24,920 bases of DNA. Origin: JALORV01 sp035429805. GTDB lineage: Bacteria; Pseudomonadota; Gammaproteobacteria; Burkholderiales; Burkholderiaceae_F. How positions within the stretch are numbered: position 1 is the stretch's first letter; the number at the start of each line of letters is the position of its first letter. A model generated the notes under the pieces. The model did no database searches and was not told the DNA's origin. It saw nothing but the letters and a program-made list of their open reading frames with translations. The stretch is from NCBI GenBank assembly GCA_035429805.1, contig DAOMFL010000054.1:1-24920 (forward strand). Reading direction: 5' to 3'. Positions 5,729-15,527 of this stretch are shown here, one piece after another. Both the position numbers and the translations under genes were made by a program.

Positions 5729-8239
5729 ATGGACGACGTGCATGACGCGGAAGTGACCGTGGACCGGGCCGTCACCGCGGACGCAGCGGTCAGAGCACCG
5801 TCCGCGCGGCTGGTGCTGCCGGTGCAGGGCATGACGTGCGCAAGTTGCGTTACGCATGTCGAAAAGGCGCTCGCCCGTGTCGCCGGAGTGGAGCGGGTCG
5901 CAGTCAATCTCGCCACCGAGTCCGCTGCAGTCGAGGGCCATGCACTCGACCCGCTGACGCTGTCGCGCGCGGTCGATGCGGCCGGCTACTCGGTACCGAC
6001 TCAGGTGCTGCGGCTGGATATCGAGGGCATGACCTGCGCCACCTGCGTCGCGCGCCTCGAAACAGCCTTGCGCGCCGTACCCGGTGTGCTGCGGGCCACC
6101 GTCAACCTTGCGTCCGAATCTGCCCAGGTGGAACTTGTGTCGGGCGCGGCCACCGCGCGCGACCTGCTCGATGCGGTCAGCGCTGCCGGCTATGCCGCGA
6201 CGGTCCCGGGTGCAGCGACAGTCGCGCCGCCGGACCGCACTGCCGGGCTGCGCCGCGATGCGTTGATCGCGCTCGCGCTGGCCTTGCCGCTGCTGCTCGG
6301 CACACACATGTCGCTCGTCGGCGTCGAGTGGTCGATGCCGCCGTGGATGCAATGGTTGCTCGCGACTCCGGTGCAGTTCTGGTGCGCACGCCGCTTCTAC
6401 GTCGCCGCGTTCAAGGCCGTGAGAGCTGGCACCGGCAACATGGACCTGCTGGTGTCGCTCGGCACGCTGGCCGCGTACGGGCTGTCGCTGTATCTCTGGC
6501 TCGAAGGCGGCATCGCGCACGGCGCTCAGCATGCGCCGCACCTGTACTTCGAGGCTGCCGCGGTCGTCATCGCGCTTGTGCTGCTCGGCAAGTGGCTCGA
6601 GGCACGCGCGAAGCGCCAGACTTCCGAAGCGATCCGCCTGCTCGCCGCCCTGCGGCCGACGACAGCCCACGTGCTGCGCGACGCACACATCATCGAAGTG
6701 CCAGTCGAGGATCTGCGGCTCGGCGACCTCGTCATCGTGCGCGGCGGAGACCGCGTACCGGTCGACGGACTGATCCAGGCGGGCACGTCGAGCATCGACG
6801 AATCGATGCTGACCGGAGAGAGCCTGCCGGTCGACAAGTCACCGGGTGATCGCGTCAGCGCCGGATCGATCAACGGCCCGGGCCGCCTCGACGTCGAGAC
6901 GCGTGCGGTCGGCGCCGAAACGATGCTCGCCCGCATCATCCGGCTGGTCGAGGATGCGCAGTCGGCGAAAGCGCCGATCCAGCGGCTGGTCGACCGCGTC
7001 GCCGGCGTGTTCGTGCCGGTCGTGCTCGTGATCGCCGCCGTCACGCTGGCCGGCTGGCTTTACGCCGGAGCGCCGCTCGAGACCGCGCTGATCAACGCGG
7101 TGTCCGTGCTGGTGATCGCCTGCCCGTGCGCGCTCGGGCTGGCCACGCCGGCCGCGATCATCGCCGGCACCGGCGTGGCCGCGCAGCACGGCATCCTGAT
7201 CAAGGACGCGCAGGCGCTGGAACTGGCGCGGCGTATCCGGACCGTGGCCTTCGACAAGACCGGGACGCTCACCATCGGCAAGCCCCGCGTCGTCGCCGTC
7301 GAGCCGCAGGCGCTGTTCGATGCGAAGGAGGTGCTGGCGCTGGCTGAGGCGGCGAATGCCGGCAGCAATCATCCGCTGGCGGACGCGGTGCGCGGCGCGT
7401 TCGCGTATGAAGGCAAGCGGCATCCGGAAATGCTCCGCCGCAAGACCCTCGACCATCGCGTGCTGGCGGGCCGTGGTGTGACCAGCCGGCTCGTCGACGA
7501 GTCACACCCGGCCGGCGGGATCGAGCTTGCGTTTGGCAACCGCGGGCTGATGGGCGAATGGAAGGTCGGCACCGCCGATCTCGAAGCGCGCGCTGCCCGT
7601 CTCGAGTCGGAGGGATCGACCGTCTCCTGGCTGGCACAGCGCACTCCGGCAGGAACACAGCTGATCGGCCTGATCGCGTTCGGCGACGAACCAAAGGCTG
7701 GCGCGCGCGCGGCGATCGAGGCATTGGCACGCCTCGGCGTCGAGACGACGATGATCTCGGGCGACAACGACGGCGCAGCACGGCACATCGCGCAGCAGCT
7801 CGGCCTTACGCATTACGAAGCCAACGTCATGCCACGCGACAAGGCGAAGCGCGTCGAGGCGCTGCGCACGGACGGGCGCGTGGTGGCGATGGTCGGCGAT
7901 GGCATCAACGACGCGCCGGCACTCGCTGCCGCGGATGTCGGTATCGCGATGGGATCGGGTACCGATATCGCGATGCACGCCGCGGGCGTGACGCTGCTGC
8001 GACCGGATCCGCGGCTGGTGTCGACCGCGATCGAGATCTCGCGGGCCACTGTGCGCAAGATCCGCCAGAACCTGTTCTGGGCGTTCATCTACAACGTCGT
8101 CGGCATCCCGCTGGCGGCGCTCGGTGTGCTGACGCCGGTGTTTGCCGGCGCGGCGATGGCACTGTCCAGCGTTTCCGTCGTCGGCAACGCGCTGCTGCTC
8201 AAGCGCTTCCGCGCCCGCACCGGGCATCCGGCGCGCTGA
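5729..8239 (+). CDS. copA: Copper-exporting P1B-type ATPase
   Basis: The 836-residue product pumps Cu(I) from the cytoplasm across the inner membrane. Two heavy-metal-associated domains lie at the N-terminus, with CxxC motifs GMTCASC (34-40) and GMTCATC (100-106). Membrane helices follow, with the transport-site CPC at 465-467, the phosphorylation motif DKTGT at D509, the nucleotide-domain SNHPLAD motif near 545, and the hinge GDGINDAP from 723. The end NALLLKRFR, preceded by MALSSVSVV, is typical of the Cu(I) class (P1B-1) rather than zinc or cobalt pumps. The frame extends upstream to a TTG at 5660, but the ATG at 5729 is preferred because it stands closer to the first conserved domain and the upstream stretch overlaps the putative promoter. 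Length is normal for CopA. No copper chaperone or CueR gene is adjacent. Confidence 0.95.
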   Translation: MDDVHDAEVTVDRAVTADAAVRAPSARLVLPVQGMTCASCVTHVEKALARVAGVERVAVNLATESAAVEGHALDPLTLSRAVDAAGYSVPTQVLRLDIEGMTCATCVARLETALRAVPGVLRATVNLASESAQVELVSGAATARDLLDAVSAAGYAATVPGAATVAPPDRTAGLRRDALIALALALPLLLGTHMSLVGVEWSMPPWMQWLLATPVQFWCARRFYVAAFKAVRAGTGNMDLLVSLGTLAAYGLSLYLWLEGGIAHGAQHAPHLYFEAAAVVIALVLLGKWLEARAKRQTSEAIRLLAALRPTTAHVLRDAHIIEVPVEDLRLGDLVIVRGGDRVPVDGLIQAGTSSIDESMLTGESLPVDKSPGDRVSAGSINGPGRLDVETRAVGAETMLARIIRLVEDAQSAKAPIQRLVDRVAGVFVPVVLVIAAVTLAGWLYAGAPLETALINAVSVLVIACPCALGLATPAAIIAGTGVAAQHGILIKDAQALELARRIRTVAFDKTGTLTIGKPRVVAVEPQALFDAKEVLALAEAANAGSNHPLADAVRGAFAYEGKRHPEMLRRKTLDHRVLAGRGVTSRLVDESHPAGGIELAFGNRGLMGEWKVGTADLEARAARLESEGSTVSWLAQRTPAGTQLIGLIAFGDEPKAGARAAIEALARLGVETTMISGDNDGAARHIAQQLGLTHYEANVMPRDKAKRVEALRTDGRVVAMVGDGINDAPALAAADVGIAMGSGTDIAMHAAGVTLLRPDPRLVSTAIEISRATVRKIRQNLFWAFIYNVVGIPLAALGVLTPVFAGAAMALSSVSVVGNALLLKRFRARTGHPAR

Positions 8240-8251
8240 CCCGGCCGTCCG

Positions 8252-8530
8252 CTACGTAAGAACCGTCCGGCGTGCGACCCAGTAAGTCGCACCCTCCGCG
8301 CCGTAGCGCTCGGCGTGCGGTACACCCTGATCGAGCGTGAATTCGTCGCCAGCCACGAGGTGGCGCGTTTCGCTGCCGCATGCGAGCCACATCTCGCCCT
8401 GCACGACGAGTGCGCGCACCGCGAACGGGTGCTCATGTGCAGCGAGCACGGTACCTGGCGCCCAGCGACGCTCGAGCACCTCGTCGTAGCCCTGAGCCCG
8501 CGCCGCGGCTTCGAACTCAGCGAAGTTCAT
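8252..8530 (-). CDS. Small cupin-domain protein
   Basis: This 92-residue protein is a single cupin barrel. The first cupin motif is recognisable in PGTVLAAHEHPFAVRALVVQGEM (histidines and an acidic/Gln position for metal), and the second in LDQGVPHAERYG. A 3-His type metal site is plausible but the enzyme activity is unknown; such small proteins are often annotated as cupin domain-containing protein or AraC-type sensor relatives. The ATG at 8530 lies 11 bases after the stop of the beta-ketoacyl-ACP synthase gene on the same strand, so the two are almost certainly cotranscribed. The stop lies 12 bp from the convergent copA stop. Confidence 0.82.
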   Translation of the reverse strand: MNFAEFEAAARAQGYDEVLERRWAPGTVLAAHEHPFAVRALVVQGEMWLACGSETRHLVAGDEFTLDQGVPHAERYGAEGATYWVARRTVLT

Positions 8531-8541
8531 CGTCGCCTGCG

Positions 8542-9609
8542 TCAAGCCGCCCTTCCGGGAAGGCGATCGAACTCGATCAGCGCGGAACCGATCGAAAAGC
8601 TCGCGCCGAAGCCGATCATCAGTGCGGTCTCGCCCGGACGTGCGCGGCCGTCGCGGACCAGCTGGTCGAGCAGCAGCGGGATGCTGGCGCTCGACGTATT
8701 GCCGGTCTCGGCGAACGATGCGCACAGCCGCTCGGGATCGATGCCGGTCTTCGCGCATGCCGGCAGCAGGATGCGCGTCAGATTGGCCTGATGCGGAATC
8801 AGCCAGTCGATCTTGACGCCGTCGCGCTGCACGCGCTGGATCTCCTCGACGAGGATGCGCGTCGCGCCGATGGCCACCGGCGGGCCGGCCATGAACCAGC
8901 GCGCGGACTTCGGCACCTCGGCGCCCGGATGAGCTGCCTGCATGCCGGTGCCCTTCACCATGCCGATCGTCTCGGCGTCGATCATCGACGACGCACGCAC
9001 CGAGCGCAGGCGCGCCAGTCCGCGCTCGTCGCGCGCCAGCAGCAGGCCCGCAGCCGCATCGCCAAACAGCGTGCTGGTGCCGAACGCGAGCGGATCGTAG
9101 GCGATGCAGCGCGACGAGAACTCGATCGCGATGCAGGCCACGCGACGGTAGCCGAGCGCCTGCACGACGCTGCTGCCAATCGCCAGCGCATACATGAAGC
9201 CGGTGCAGGCGTTGCTGCCGACGTCGAGCACGAACGGCGCGCCGAGGTCGGGATGCGCCTTTCGCGCCGCCGCGACGATCTGCTGCGACAGCCCCGGGAA
9301 CCCGTGCGTGCTCGACGAAGAGACGATAACCGCGTCCAGTCCGGCCCATGACTGACCGCCCATCAGGCGCTCGAGCAGTCCCGTCCCGACGTTGACCGGC
9401 GACTCGTCCGGCGCAAAGAAGCGGCGCGACCGCAGACCCGTCTTCTTCTCGATCAGTTCGGCGCGCTCGCTGATGCGCGCGACGATCTCGGCCGACTCTT
9501 CATCGTCGGCCTCGACCCCTTCGAGCAGACGCTGCCCGATCTCCCGGTTCGAAACGGTGGCCGTCGGCAGCGTGCTCGCCGTCGCCACAATGGAGACTGC
9601 AGGACTCAA
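8542..9609 (-). CDS. Beta-ketoacyl-ACP synthase III family protein (FabH-like)
   Basis: The 355-residue thiolase-fold protein keeps the full Cys-His-Asn triad of KAS III enzymes: C135 in SNACTGFMYAL, H273 in IPHQANLTRI and N304 in ETGNTSSASIP, plus the C-terminal GFGASFSIGSALIEF glycine loop. It would condense an acyl-CoA with malonyl-ACP, or two acyl chains in OleA-like relatives. The start is a TTG at 9609: GGAG precedes it by six bases and an in-frame stop lies two codons further upstream. A GTG six codons downstream is the alternative. No other fab genes are present, so this is probably an accessory rather than the housekeeping FabH, and I give no symbol. It is followed by the cupin gene. 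Confidence 0.88.
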   Translation of the reverse strand: MSPAVSIVATASTLPTATVSNREIGQRLLEGVEADDEESAEIVARISERAELIEKKTGLRSRRFFAPDESPVNVGTGLLERLMGGQSWAGLDAVIVSSSSTHGFPGLSQQIVAAARKAHPDLGAPFVLDVGSNACTGFMYALAIGSSVVQALGYRRVACIAIEFSSRCIAYDPLAFGTSTLFGDAAAGLLLARDERGLARLRSVRASSMIDAETIGMVKGTGMQAAHPGAEVPKSARWFMAGPPVAIGATRILVEEIQRVQRDGVKIDWLIPHQANLTRILLPACAKTGIDPERLCASFAETGNTSSASIPLLLDQLVRDGRARPGETALMIGFGASFSIGSALIEFDRLPGRAA

Positions 9610-9792
9610 TGTTCACTCCGCAGGTGCGTCCCGCATCGTACGCCGCGCTTTCGCACACGCGTTGACACGACCGCAGCCGCCGCGCGCGTGACGCGCCGCC
9701 GCCCAGCGGTCACCATTCTGCCTACACATACAGCCACGCGGGTCCCGGGCACCCGGACCAGCGCCGGGGAGCCGGCTTCCTCGCAGCGGCGG

Positions 9793-10341
9793 CTACTTTG
9801 CCGTTTCGGGCGGGGTGAGAACCAGCTGTCCGTCCTTGACCGGCAGCGTCGCGCCGGGCTTGAACGATGTGCGAACGACGCCTTCCTTGCCGCTGAGTCG
9901 GTAGGTCACGTCATATCCGACCAGCTTCTTAGACGTTTCGTTGACGGTCCTGCAGCGCCGTTCTGTCGTCGTTTCGACATCGTGCTCCTGCATCGACTTC
10001 TGCACCTGGTTGCCGGCATAAGCGCCACCCGCAGCGCCCGCCACCGTCGCCAGCGTCTTGCCCTTGCCGCCACCCACCTGATGGCCCAGCACTCCGCCGG
10101 CCACACCCCCGATCACGGAGCCCGCGATCCGGTTCGAGTCCTTCACCGGCGCCTGCTTCTGAACCTGGACGTCCTGGCACTCTTCGCGCGGCGTGGAGAC
10201 CGTCTGGGTGACCTCCTTGACTGCAAGGACCTCGGCCGATGACGGCCGCTTCATTGCCTGGTAGCCCGTCACACCGCCCGCGGTCAGCACCACCATCGCG
10301 ATCCCGCCGATCACGACGCCCTTGAGCATCGACTTGTCCAT
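9793..10341 (-). CDS. Glycine-zipper membrane protein (17 kDa antigen-like)
   Basis: The 182-residue product has a membrane anchor at residues 7-27 and a glycine zipper at about 74-111, in which GxxxG repeats (GSVIGGVAGGVLG, then AGAAGGAYAGNQ) form two membrane-associated hairpin segments. This is the pattern of the Rickettsia 17 kDa surface antigen / glycine-zipper 2TM family of envelope proteins. The C-terminal third is soluble (RCRTVNETSKKLVGYDVTYR), as in relatives. The ATG at 10341 is supported by a very strong Shine-Dalgarno, AGGAGGT at 10351-10357, nine bases upstream. A role in envelope integrity or stress is likely but not shown by the sequence. Confidence 0.88.
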   Translation of the reverse strand: MDKSMLKGVVIGGIAMVVLTAGGVTGYQAMKRPSSAEVLAVKEVTQTVSTPREECQDVQVQKQAPVKDSNRIAGSVIGGVAGGVLGHQVGGGKGKTLATVAGAAGGAYAGNQVQKSMQEHDVETTTERRCRTVNETSKKLVGYDVTYRLSGKEGVVRTSFKPGATLPVKDGQLVLTPPETAK

Positions 10342-10647
10342 AGAACCTTTACCTCCTGAACTTTGATCTGCTGTCCGGCAGACGTAATTTTCCCCGAGGT
10401 TTGAACACCCGACGCCGAATTCAATCCCCGGAGTCGTAGCGTGTATCCGCTTCGTCCGGTCGCTCGTTCAATGAATGCCGATGCCCGCCGCGCGGTGCCG
10501 CCTGACCCGGAGTACCTTGCACGAACGGCTGGAAGCCGTCGATGCTGCTCAGGCGCGGAATGGCCGCCGCACCTGAAGGCAGCGCGGCTCATTTACGGAG
10601 CTTCCGCCAACCCTCACGACCGGCCGGATCGGCAGCCATGGCAGCAC
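10342..10647. other. 306 bp gap between glutamate dehydrogenase and glycine-zipper genes
   Basis: Apart from the AGGAGGT ribosome-binding site at 10351-10357 (minus strand), I see no supported gene. A 16-codon ATG-TGA frame (10589-10639, minus) lies eight bases after the dehydrogenase stop. The stretch from 10360 to 10440 is less GC-rich than the surroundings and probably holds the promoter of the glycine-zipper gene, but no clear -35/-10 pair stands out. No T-tailed terminator is visible. Confidence 0.5.
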
Positions 10648-13600
10648 TCAGGCCAGGTTGCGCAATTCGCGCAGCGCGACCGAGATCATCGCGAGATCCG
10701 CGCTCTTGCTCTCCGCGAGTTCGCCGAGAAGGCGCCGCGCGCGTTCGAGCGGTGCCGTCTGCGCGCGCTGCCACGGCTCAAGGCCGCCAGCCGCCAGCGC
10801 GTCGGCGGTGAGCTGCCGCTGCAGGCTGGCAAGTTCGTCACTCGCCGCCGCCTTCGCCAGCGCCTGCCAGTAGTCATCGGACGGCAGCGCCGACACCTGC
10901 GCGCGCACGCGCGCAAGCCCGAGTGCATCGCCGATGGCGAAGTGGGTCGCCGCGACCGTGTCGAGCGGCTGGTGCGTACCTTCGGCCACCTCGGCGAGAT
11001 CGAGCGCCGCCACCGAAGTCGCTGCCGCTGCAACATCGAAGGCCAGCGGCTCGGGCACGCCCTGCTGCAGATAGCGCGCATGCAGCTCGAGCAGCGGGGC
11101 CCGGCAGGAAGCCTGCACCGACGCTTCGCGCAGATAGGCGAGCAGCGCCGTCGCAGCCGGCGCAAAGCGGCCGATCGTCTGCACCATCGGCTCGGCCAGG
11201 CGCCGCGCGCGCAGGAACCATGTCGTCGCGCGGACCGTGCGCCGTCCCAGTTCCATCAGCAGTTCCGCCTGGACATCGTCGGCGACCTGGTTGTCCAGCG
11301 CCTCGACCGCGGCCCACGTCGGGACCAGCGCAAACACCTCGCGCGTCAGCAGGTAAGCCCGCACGACCTGGGCCGGCGAGGCGCCGGTGCTCGAGGTCAT
11401 CTGGTACGGAAAGCTCGGACCGACGCGGTTCACCATCTCGTTGAGAACGACGGTGGCGATGATCTCGCGCCGCAGAGGATGCCGCTCGATGTCAGCCGCG
11501 AAAGCGCCGTGCAGCCGCTGCGGGAAGTAGCGCACCAGCGCATTCGCGACCCACGGGTCTTCCGGAAGGTCGGACGCCAGCAGTTCGTCGAAGAGCCACA
11601 TTTTCGAGTACGCGAGCAGCACCGCACGCTCCGGACCGGTCAGCGCCAGCCCGGCAGCGCGACGCTCGGCAATCGTCTCGTCGTCAGGCAGGAACTCGAG
11701 TGCCCGATTAAGCCGGCCCTCCTTCTCGAGGAAGCGGATCATGCGCTGCTGCTGCTCGAGCAGCTTGCGCGCGGTGTGACGACCGAGCGACAGCGCCTGC
11801 GTCTGGTAGTAGTTGTCCTCCAGCACCAGCTGCGCCACCGCGTCGGTCATGTCCGCGAGCAGCGCATTGCGCTGCGCGAGCGTCAGCCGCGCCTCGGCGA
11901 CCGGCAGGCTCAGCAGGATCTTGATGTTGACCTCGTGGTCGGAGGTGTCGACCCCGGCCGAGTTGTCGATCGCGTCGGTGTAGAGCCGTACGCCCGCGAG
12001 CGCCGCCTCAACCCGCCCGCGCTGCGTGAAGCCCAGATTGCCGCCCTCGCCGACGACCTTGCAGCGCAGGTCGCGTCCGTTGATGCGCACCGCGTCGTTG
12101 GCGCGGTCACCGACGTCGGCGTGGCCCTCCTCGGCCGCCTTCACGTAGGTGCCGATGCCGCCGTTGTACAGCAGGTCGACCGGTGCCTTCAGGATCGCGG
12201 AGATCAGTTCGTTCGGAGTGAGTTGCGCGGCACTGATGCCGAGCACCTGACGCGCCTGCGGCGACACCGGGATCGACTTCTCGGCGCGCGACCAGATGCC
12301 GCCGCCGGCCGAAATCCGCTTGACGTCGTAGTCCGCCCACGAGGACCGCGGCAGTGCGAACACGCGTTCGCGCTCGGCGAAGCTCGTCGCCGGATCGGAG
12401 CCGGGATCGATGAAGATGTGCCGGTGGTCGAAAGCCGCCACCAGGCGGATGTGCTTCGACAGCAGCATGCCGTTGCCGAACACGTCGCCCGACATGTCGC
12501 CGATGCCGACGCAGGTGAAGTCCTGCGTCTGTGTGTCGACGTTCATCTCGCGGAAGTGCCGCTTGACGCTCTCCCAGGCGCCGCGCGCGGTGATGCCCAT
12601 GCCCTTGTGGTCGTAGCCGGCGCTGCCGCCCGATGCGAATGCATCGCCGAGCCAGTGACCGTATTCCGCGCTGATCGCGTTGGCGTAGTCGGAGAAGGTC
12701 GCCGTTCCCTTGTCGGCGGCCACCACGAGATAGGGATCGTCGCCGTCGTGACGCACGACGTGAGGCGGCGGCACGACCTTGCCGGCCACGAGGTTGTCGG
12801 TGAGATCGAGCAGCCCGCGCAGGTAGTCCTGGTAGCAGGCCACGCCCTCTTTCATGAACGCTTCGCGATCCGCTGCGGGCGGAGCCTTCTTCAGCACGAA
12901 GCCGCCCTTGCTGCCCACCGGCACGATGACCGTGTTCTTCACCATCTGCGCCTTGACCAGGCCCAGCACCTCGGTACGGAAGTCCTCCGGCCGGTCGGAC
13001 CAGCGCAGACCGCCGCGCGCCACCTTGCCGCCGCGCAGGTGCACCCCTTCGAAGCGCGTCGAGTAGACGAAGATCTCGAACATCGGACGCGGCTCGGGCA
13101 ATGCCGGGATCTGCCGCGGATCAAACTTGAACGACAGGAAGCTGCGGCGCGGTCCATCCGCCCCGCTGGCGCCGTGGCCGGTGCGCCAGAGGTTCGTGCG
13201 CGTCGTCGCCCGCATCAGCGCCAGCAGCTGCCGCAGCACGCGGTCCTCGCTCGCGTTCGGCACCTTGTCGAGCGCCTGTTCGATCGCCCGCACCTGGCTC
13301 GCGGCCGCCGCATCGTCGCGCTGCGACGGATCGAACCGCAGCCTGAACAGGCGCACCAGCATGCCCGCGAGGCGCGGGTGCGCGGCCAGCGTCGCCTCGA
13401 TGTACGCCTGCGACAGCGGGAACCCGATCTGCCGCAGGTACTTGGCATAGGCCCGCAGGATCACGATTTCGTCCGCAGCGAGCCCCGCCCTCAGCACCAG
13501 CCGGTTGAAGTCGTCGTTCTCGACGCTGCCGTCGAACACGCGCGCGAAGGCATCCTCGAAGAGCGGTGCCAGGGTGTCGATGTCGAGCTCGCCGCCGGCC

Positions 13601-15486
13601 GGGACCTCGAGCTCGAAGTCGTGGATCCACTTGGACTCGGAGCCGTCCGGAGTGATCTCGTACGGACGTTCCGCCAGCACGCGCACGCCCATGCGCTCCA
13701 GCATCGGCAGCGAATCGGACAGCGGCACCGGCACGCTGTCGCGGTAGATCTTGAAGGCGAGACGATCCGGCTCGGCGCCGCGCCGCCGGAAGAGATTGAG
13801 CACGAGCCCGACGCGCGCCAGCCGGTCAAGGCGCTGCACGTCGTCAACCGCCGTCACGGCGTCGACGTGCTCGCGGTACGACACGGGAAATGCGGCACCG
13901 TACCGCCGCAGCAGCTGCGCCCCGACCGATTCGTCCAGCTCCGCGAGCAGCGCGTCGCGCAGGTCGTCCTCCCAGCGTCGCGCGGCGGCCGCGAGCTGCG
14001 CCTCGAGCGAGCGCCGGTCGAAGGCAGGGATGCGCCCGGGGGTCGTGCGCACCGTGATGTGGATGCGGGCCAGCACCGCGTCGGTCAGCAGCACGTTGAA
14101 CTCGGCGGCGGAGCCGTTGAAGGCTTCCAGCAGGATCCACTGGAACTTGCGGCGCAGCCCGGTCGTGTAGTTCTCGCGCGGCACGAAGATGAGGCACGAG
14201 ACGAAGCGCTCGAACGCGTCGCGCCGGACGAACAGGCGGAAGCGCTGCCGTTCGCCGAGCTGCAGGATGCCGGTGGTCACTTCCGCGAGCTCGTCGACGG
14301 TCATCTGGAACAGCTCGTCGCGCGGGTACGTCTCGAGGATGTGCGTCAGAGCCTTGCCCAGGTGGCTGGCCGGAGCCAGCCCCGCGCGCTCGGTGACTTC
14401 GCGCACCTTGCCGCGCACCAGCGGCACTTCGGTCACGCGCGTACTGTAGGCGGCGGAGGTAAAGAGTCCGACAAAGCGGTGTTCGCCGACCACGCGCCCG
14501 CCGGCGTCGTAGCGCTTGACGCCGACGTAGTCGACGTAGCCGGGTCGATGCACGGTCGCGCGGGTCGTCGCCTTGGTCACCAGCAGCATCGGCGACGGCG
14601 AGGTAGCGAGCGAGCGCATGCTGCGCGGCGCCGTGGAAAAGCTGATCGAGATGCCTTTCGGCGCACCGGCCTCGCGCAGGATGCCGAGGCCCGAGCCTTC
14701 CACGCGCACCAGTTCCAGTTCGCCGCTGTCCTGGTGCAGGTCGTTGCTGCGGTAGCCGAGCAGCAGCATGTGGTCCTCGGTGAGCCACTGCAGAAACGCG
14801 CGCGACTCGCTGAACTCCTCGCGCGGCACCGGCGGCGGGCGCTCGTCGAGTTCGCGGATCACCGCACGCAGCTGCGCCACCATCGGCTTCCAGTCCTCGA
14901 CCGCGGCCCGCACGTCGCCGAGCACCCGCTCGATGCCCTCGGCGAGTCCCGCGCGCGCCACCGGGTCGGCCAGCCGATCGATCTCGAGATGCATGACCGA
15001 CTCCCGCGGCCAGTCGGGCTGCTCCTCGCGCGGAGCGACCGCGAGCAGATTGCCGGCGCCATCGCGCTTCACCGCAAAGATCGGATGGACGATCAGGTGC
15101 AGCGAGAGTCCCTGCCGGTTGATCTCCATCGACGTCGAATCGACGAGGAACGGCATGTCGTCATTGACGACCTCGACGATCGTGTGGCGCGATGCGAAGC
15201 CCGCCTCCTGTGTCGTCGGATTGAGCACGCGCAGCTTCGGTCGGGCCGCCTCGCCGCGATGCCGCGCCAGCTGCAGGTGCGAGCGCAGCATGCCGTAGAG
15301 ATCCTCGGCGCTGCGCTCGCATACGTCTTCGGGATCGACCTGGCGGAAATAGCCGCGACAGAATGCCGTGCAGAGCGTGCGCTCGGACCCGTCGTGCCGC
15401 TGTTCGATCAGCGCCTGCACCTCATCCAAGCGCTCGCGCTTGCCCTGCTCGGGCGAGGACGTTGCTGCGACGGTAGCGTCGTTCAT
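10648..15486 (-). CDS. gdhB: Large NAD-specific glutamate dehydrogenase
   Basis: The 1612-residue product is of the size of the 180-kDa class of NAD-dependent glutamate dehydrogenases, which oxidise L-glutamate to 2-oxoglutarate and ammonia in the cytoplasm. Recognition points are the catalytic-core elements RGGLRWSDRPEDFR near 823-837, VPVGSKGGF (K860) and GDMSGDVFGNGMLLS near 995-1010. A long N-terminal regulatory region (ACT-like) and a C-terminal helical region are present, as expected. The ATG at 15486 follows GGGAGA at about seven bases. Activity of this class is often under allosteric control, for example by arginine or aspartate, but this cannot be read from the sequence. It is transcribed alone, divergent from the exonuclease gene. 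The opposite strand carries an uninterrupted 5.1 kb frame, which is a composition artefact. Confidence 0.95.
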   Translation of the reverse strand: MNDATVAATSSPEQGKRERLDEVQALIEQRHDGSERTLCTAFCRGYFRQVDPEDVCERSAEDLYGMLRSHLQLARHRGEAARPKLRVLNPTTQEAGFASRHTIVEVVNDDMPFLVDSTSMEINRQGLSLHLIVHPIFAVKRDGAGNLLAVAPREEQPDWPRESVMHLEIDRLADPVARAGLAEGIERVLGDVRAAVEDWKPMVAQLRAVIRELDERPPPVPREEFSESRAFLQWLTEDHMLLLGYRSNDLHQDSGELELVRVEGSGLGILREAGAPKGISISFSTAPRSMRSLATSPSPMLLVTKATTRATVHRPGYVDYVGVKRYDAGGRVVGEHRFVGLFTSAAYSTRVTEVPLVRGKVREVTERAGLAPASHLGKALTHILETYPRDELFQMTVDELAEVTTGILQLGERQRFRLFVRRDAFERFVSCLIFVPRENYTTGLRRKFQWILLEAFNGSAAEFNVLLTDAVLARIHITVRTTPGRIPAFDRRSLEAQLAAAARRWEDDLRDALLAELDESVGAQLLRRYGAAFPVSYREHVDAVTAVDDVQRLDRLARVGLVLNLFRRRGAEPDRLAFKIYRDSVPVPLSDSLPMLERMGVRVLAERPYEITPDGSESKWIHDFELEVPAGGELDIDTLAPLFEDAFARVFDGSVENDDFNRLVLRAGLAADEIVILRAYAKYLRQIGFPLSQAYIEATLAAHPRLAGMLVRLFRLRFDPSQRDDAAAASQVRAIEQALDKVPNASEDRVLRQLLALMRATTRTNLWRTGHGASGADGPRRSFLSFKFDPRQIPALPEPRPMFEIFVYSTRFEGVHLRGGKVARGGLRWSDRPEDFRTEVLGLVKAQMVKNTVIVPVGSKGGFVLKKAPPAADREAFMKEGVACYQDYLRGLLDLTDNLVAGKVVPPPHVVRHDGDDPYLVVAADKGTATFSDYANAISAEYGHWLGDAFASGGSAGYDHKGMGITARGAWESVKRHFREMNVDTQTQDFTCVGIGDMSGDVFGNGMLLSKHIRLVAAFDHRHIFIDPGSDPATSFAERERVFALPRSSWADYDVKRISAGGGIWSRAEKSIPVSPQARQVLGISAAQLTPNELISAILKAPVDLLYNGGIGTYVKAAEEGHADVGDRANDAVRINGRDLRCKVVGEGGNLGFTQRGRVEAALAGVRLYTDAIDNSAGVDTSDHEVNIKILLSLPVAEARLTLAQRNALLADMTDAVAQLVLEDNYYQTQALSLGRHTARKLLEQQQRMIRFLEKEGRLNRALEFLPDDETIAERRAAGLALTGPERAVLLAYSKMWLFDELLASDLPEDPWVANALVRYFPQRLHGAFAADIERHPLRREIIATVVLNEMVNRVGPSFPYQMTSSTGASPAQVVRAYLLTREVFALVPTWAAVEALDNQVADDVQAELLMELGRRTVRATTWFLRARRLAEPMVQTIGRFAPAATALLAYLREASVQASCRAPLLELHARYLQQGVPEPLAFDVAAAATSVAALDLAEVAEGTHQPLDTVAATHFAIGDALGLARVRAQVSALPSDDYWQALAKAAASDELASLQRQLTADALAAGGLEPWQRAQTAPLERARRLLGELAESKSADLAMISVALRELRNLA

Positions 15487-15527
15487 GGCGAGTCTCCCTT
15501 TCCTGGCCAGACACCTCGTGGGCGGCC

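Noticed and set aside
8545..8563. CGCCCTTCCGGGAAGGCG-like palindrome at the KAS III C-terminus
   Set aside because: It lies inside the last codons of the gene (LPGR) with no T-run after it on the minus strand and the cupin gene following at once, so a terminator is unlikely.
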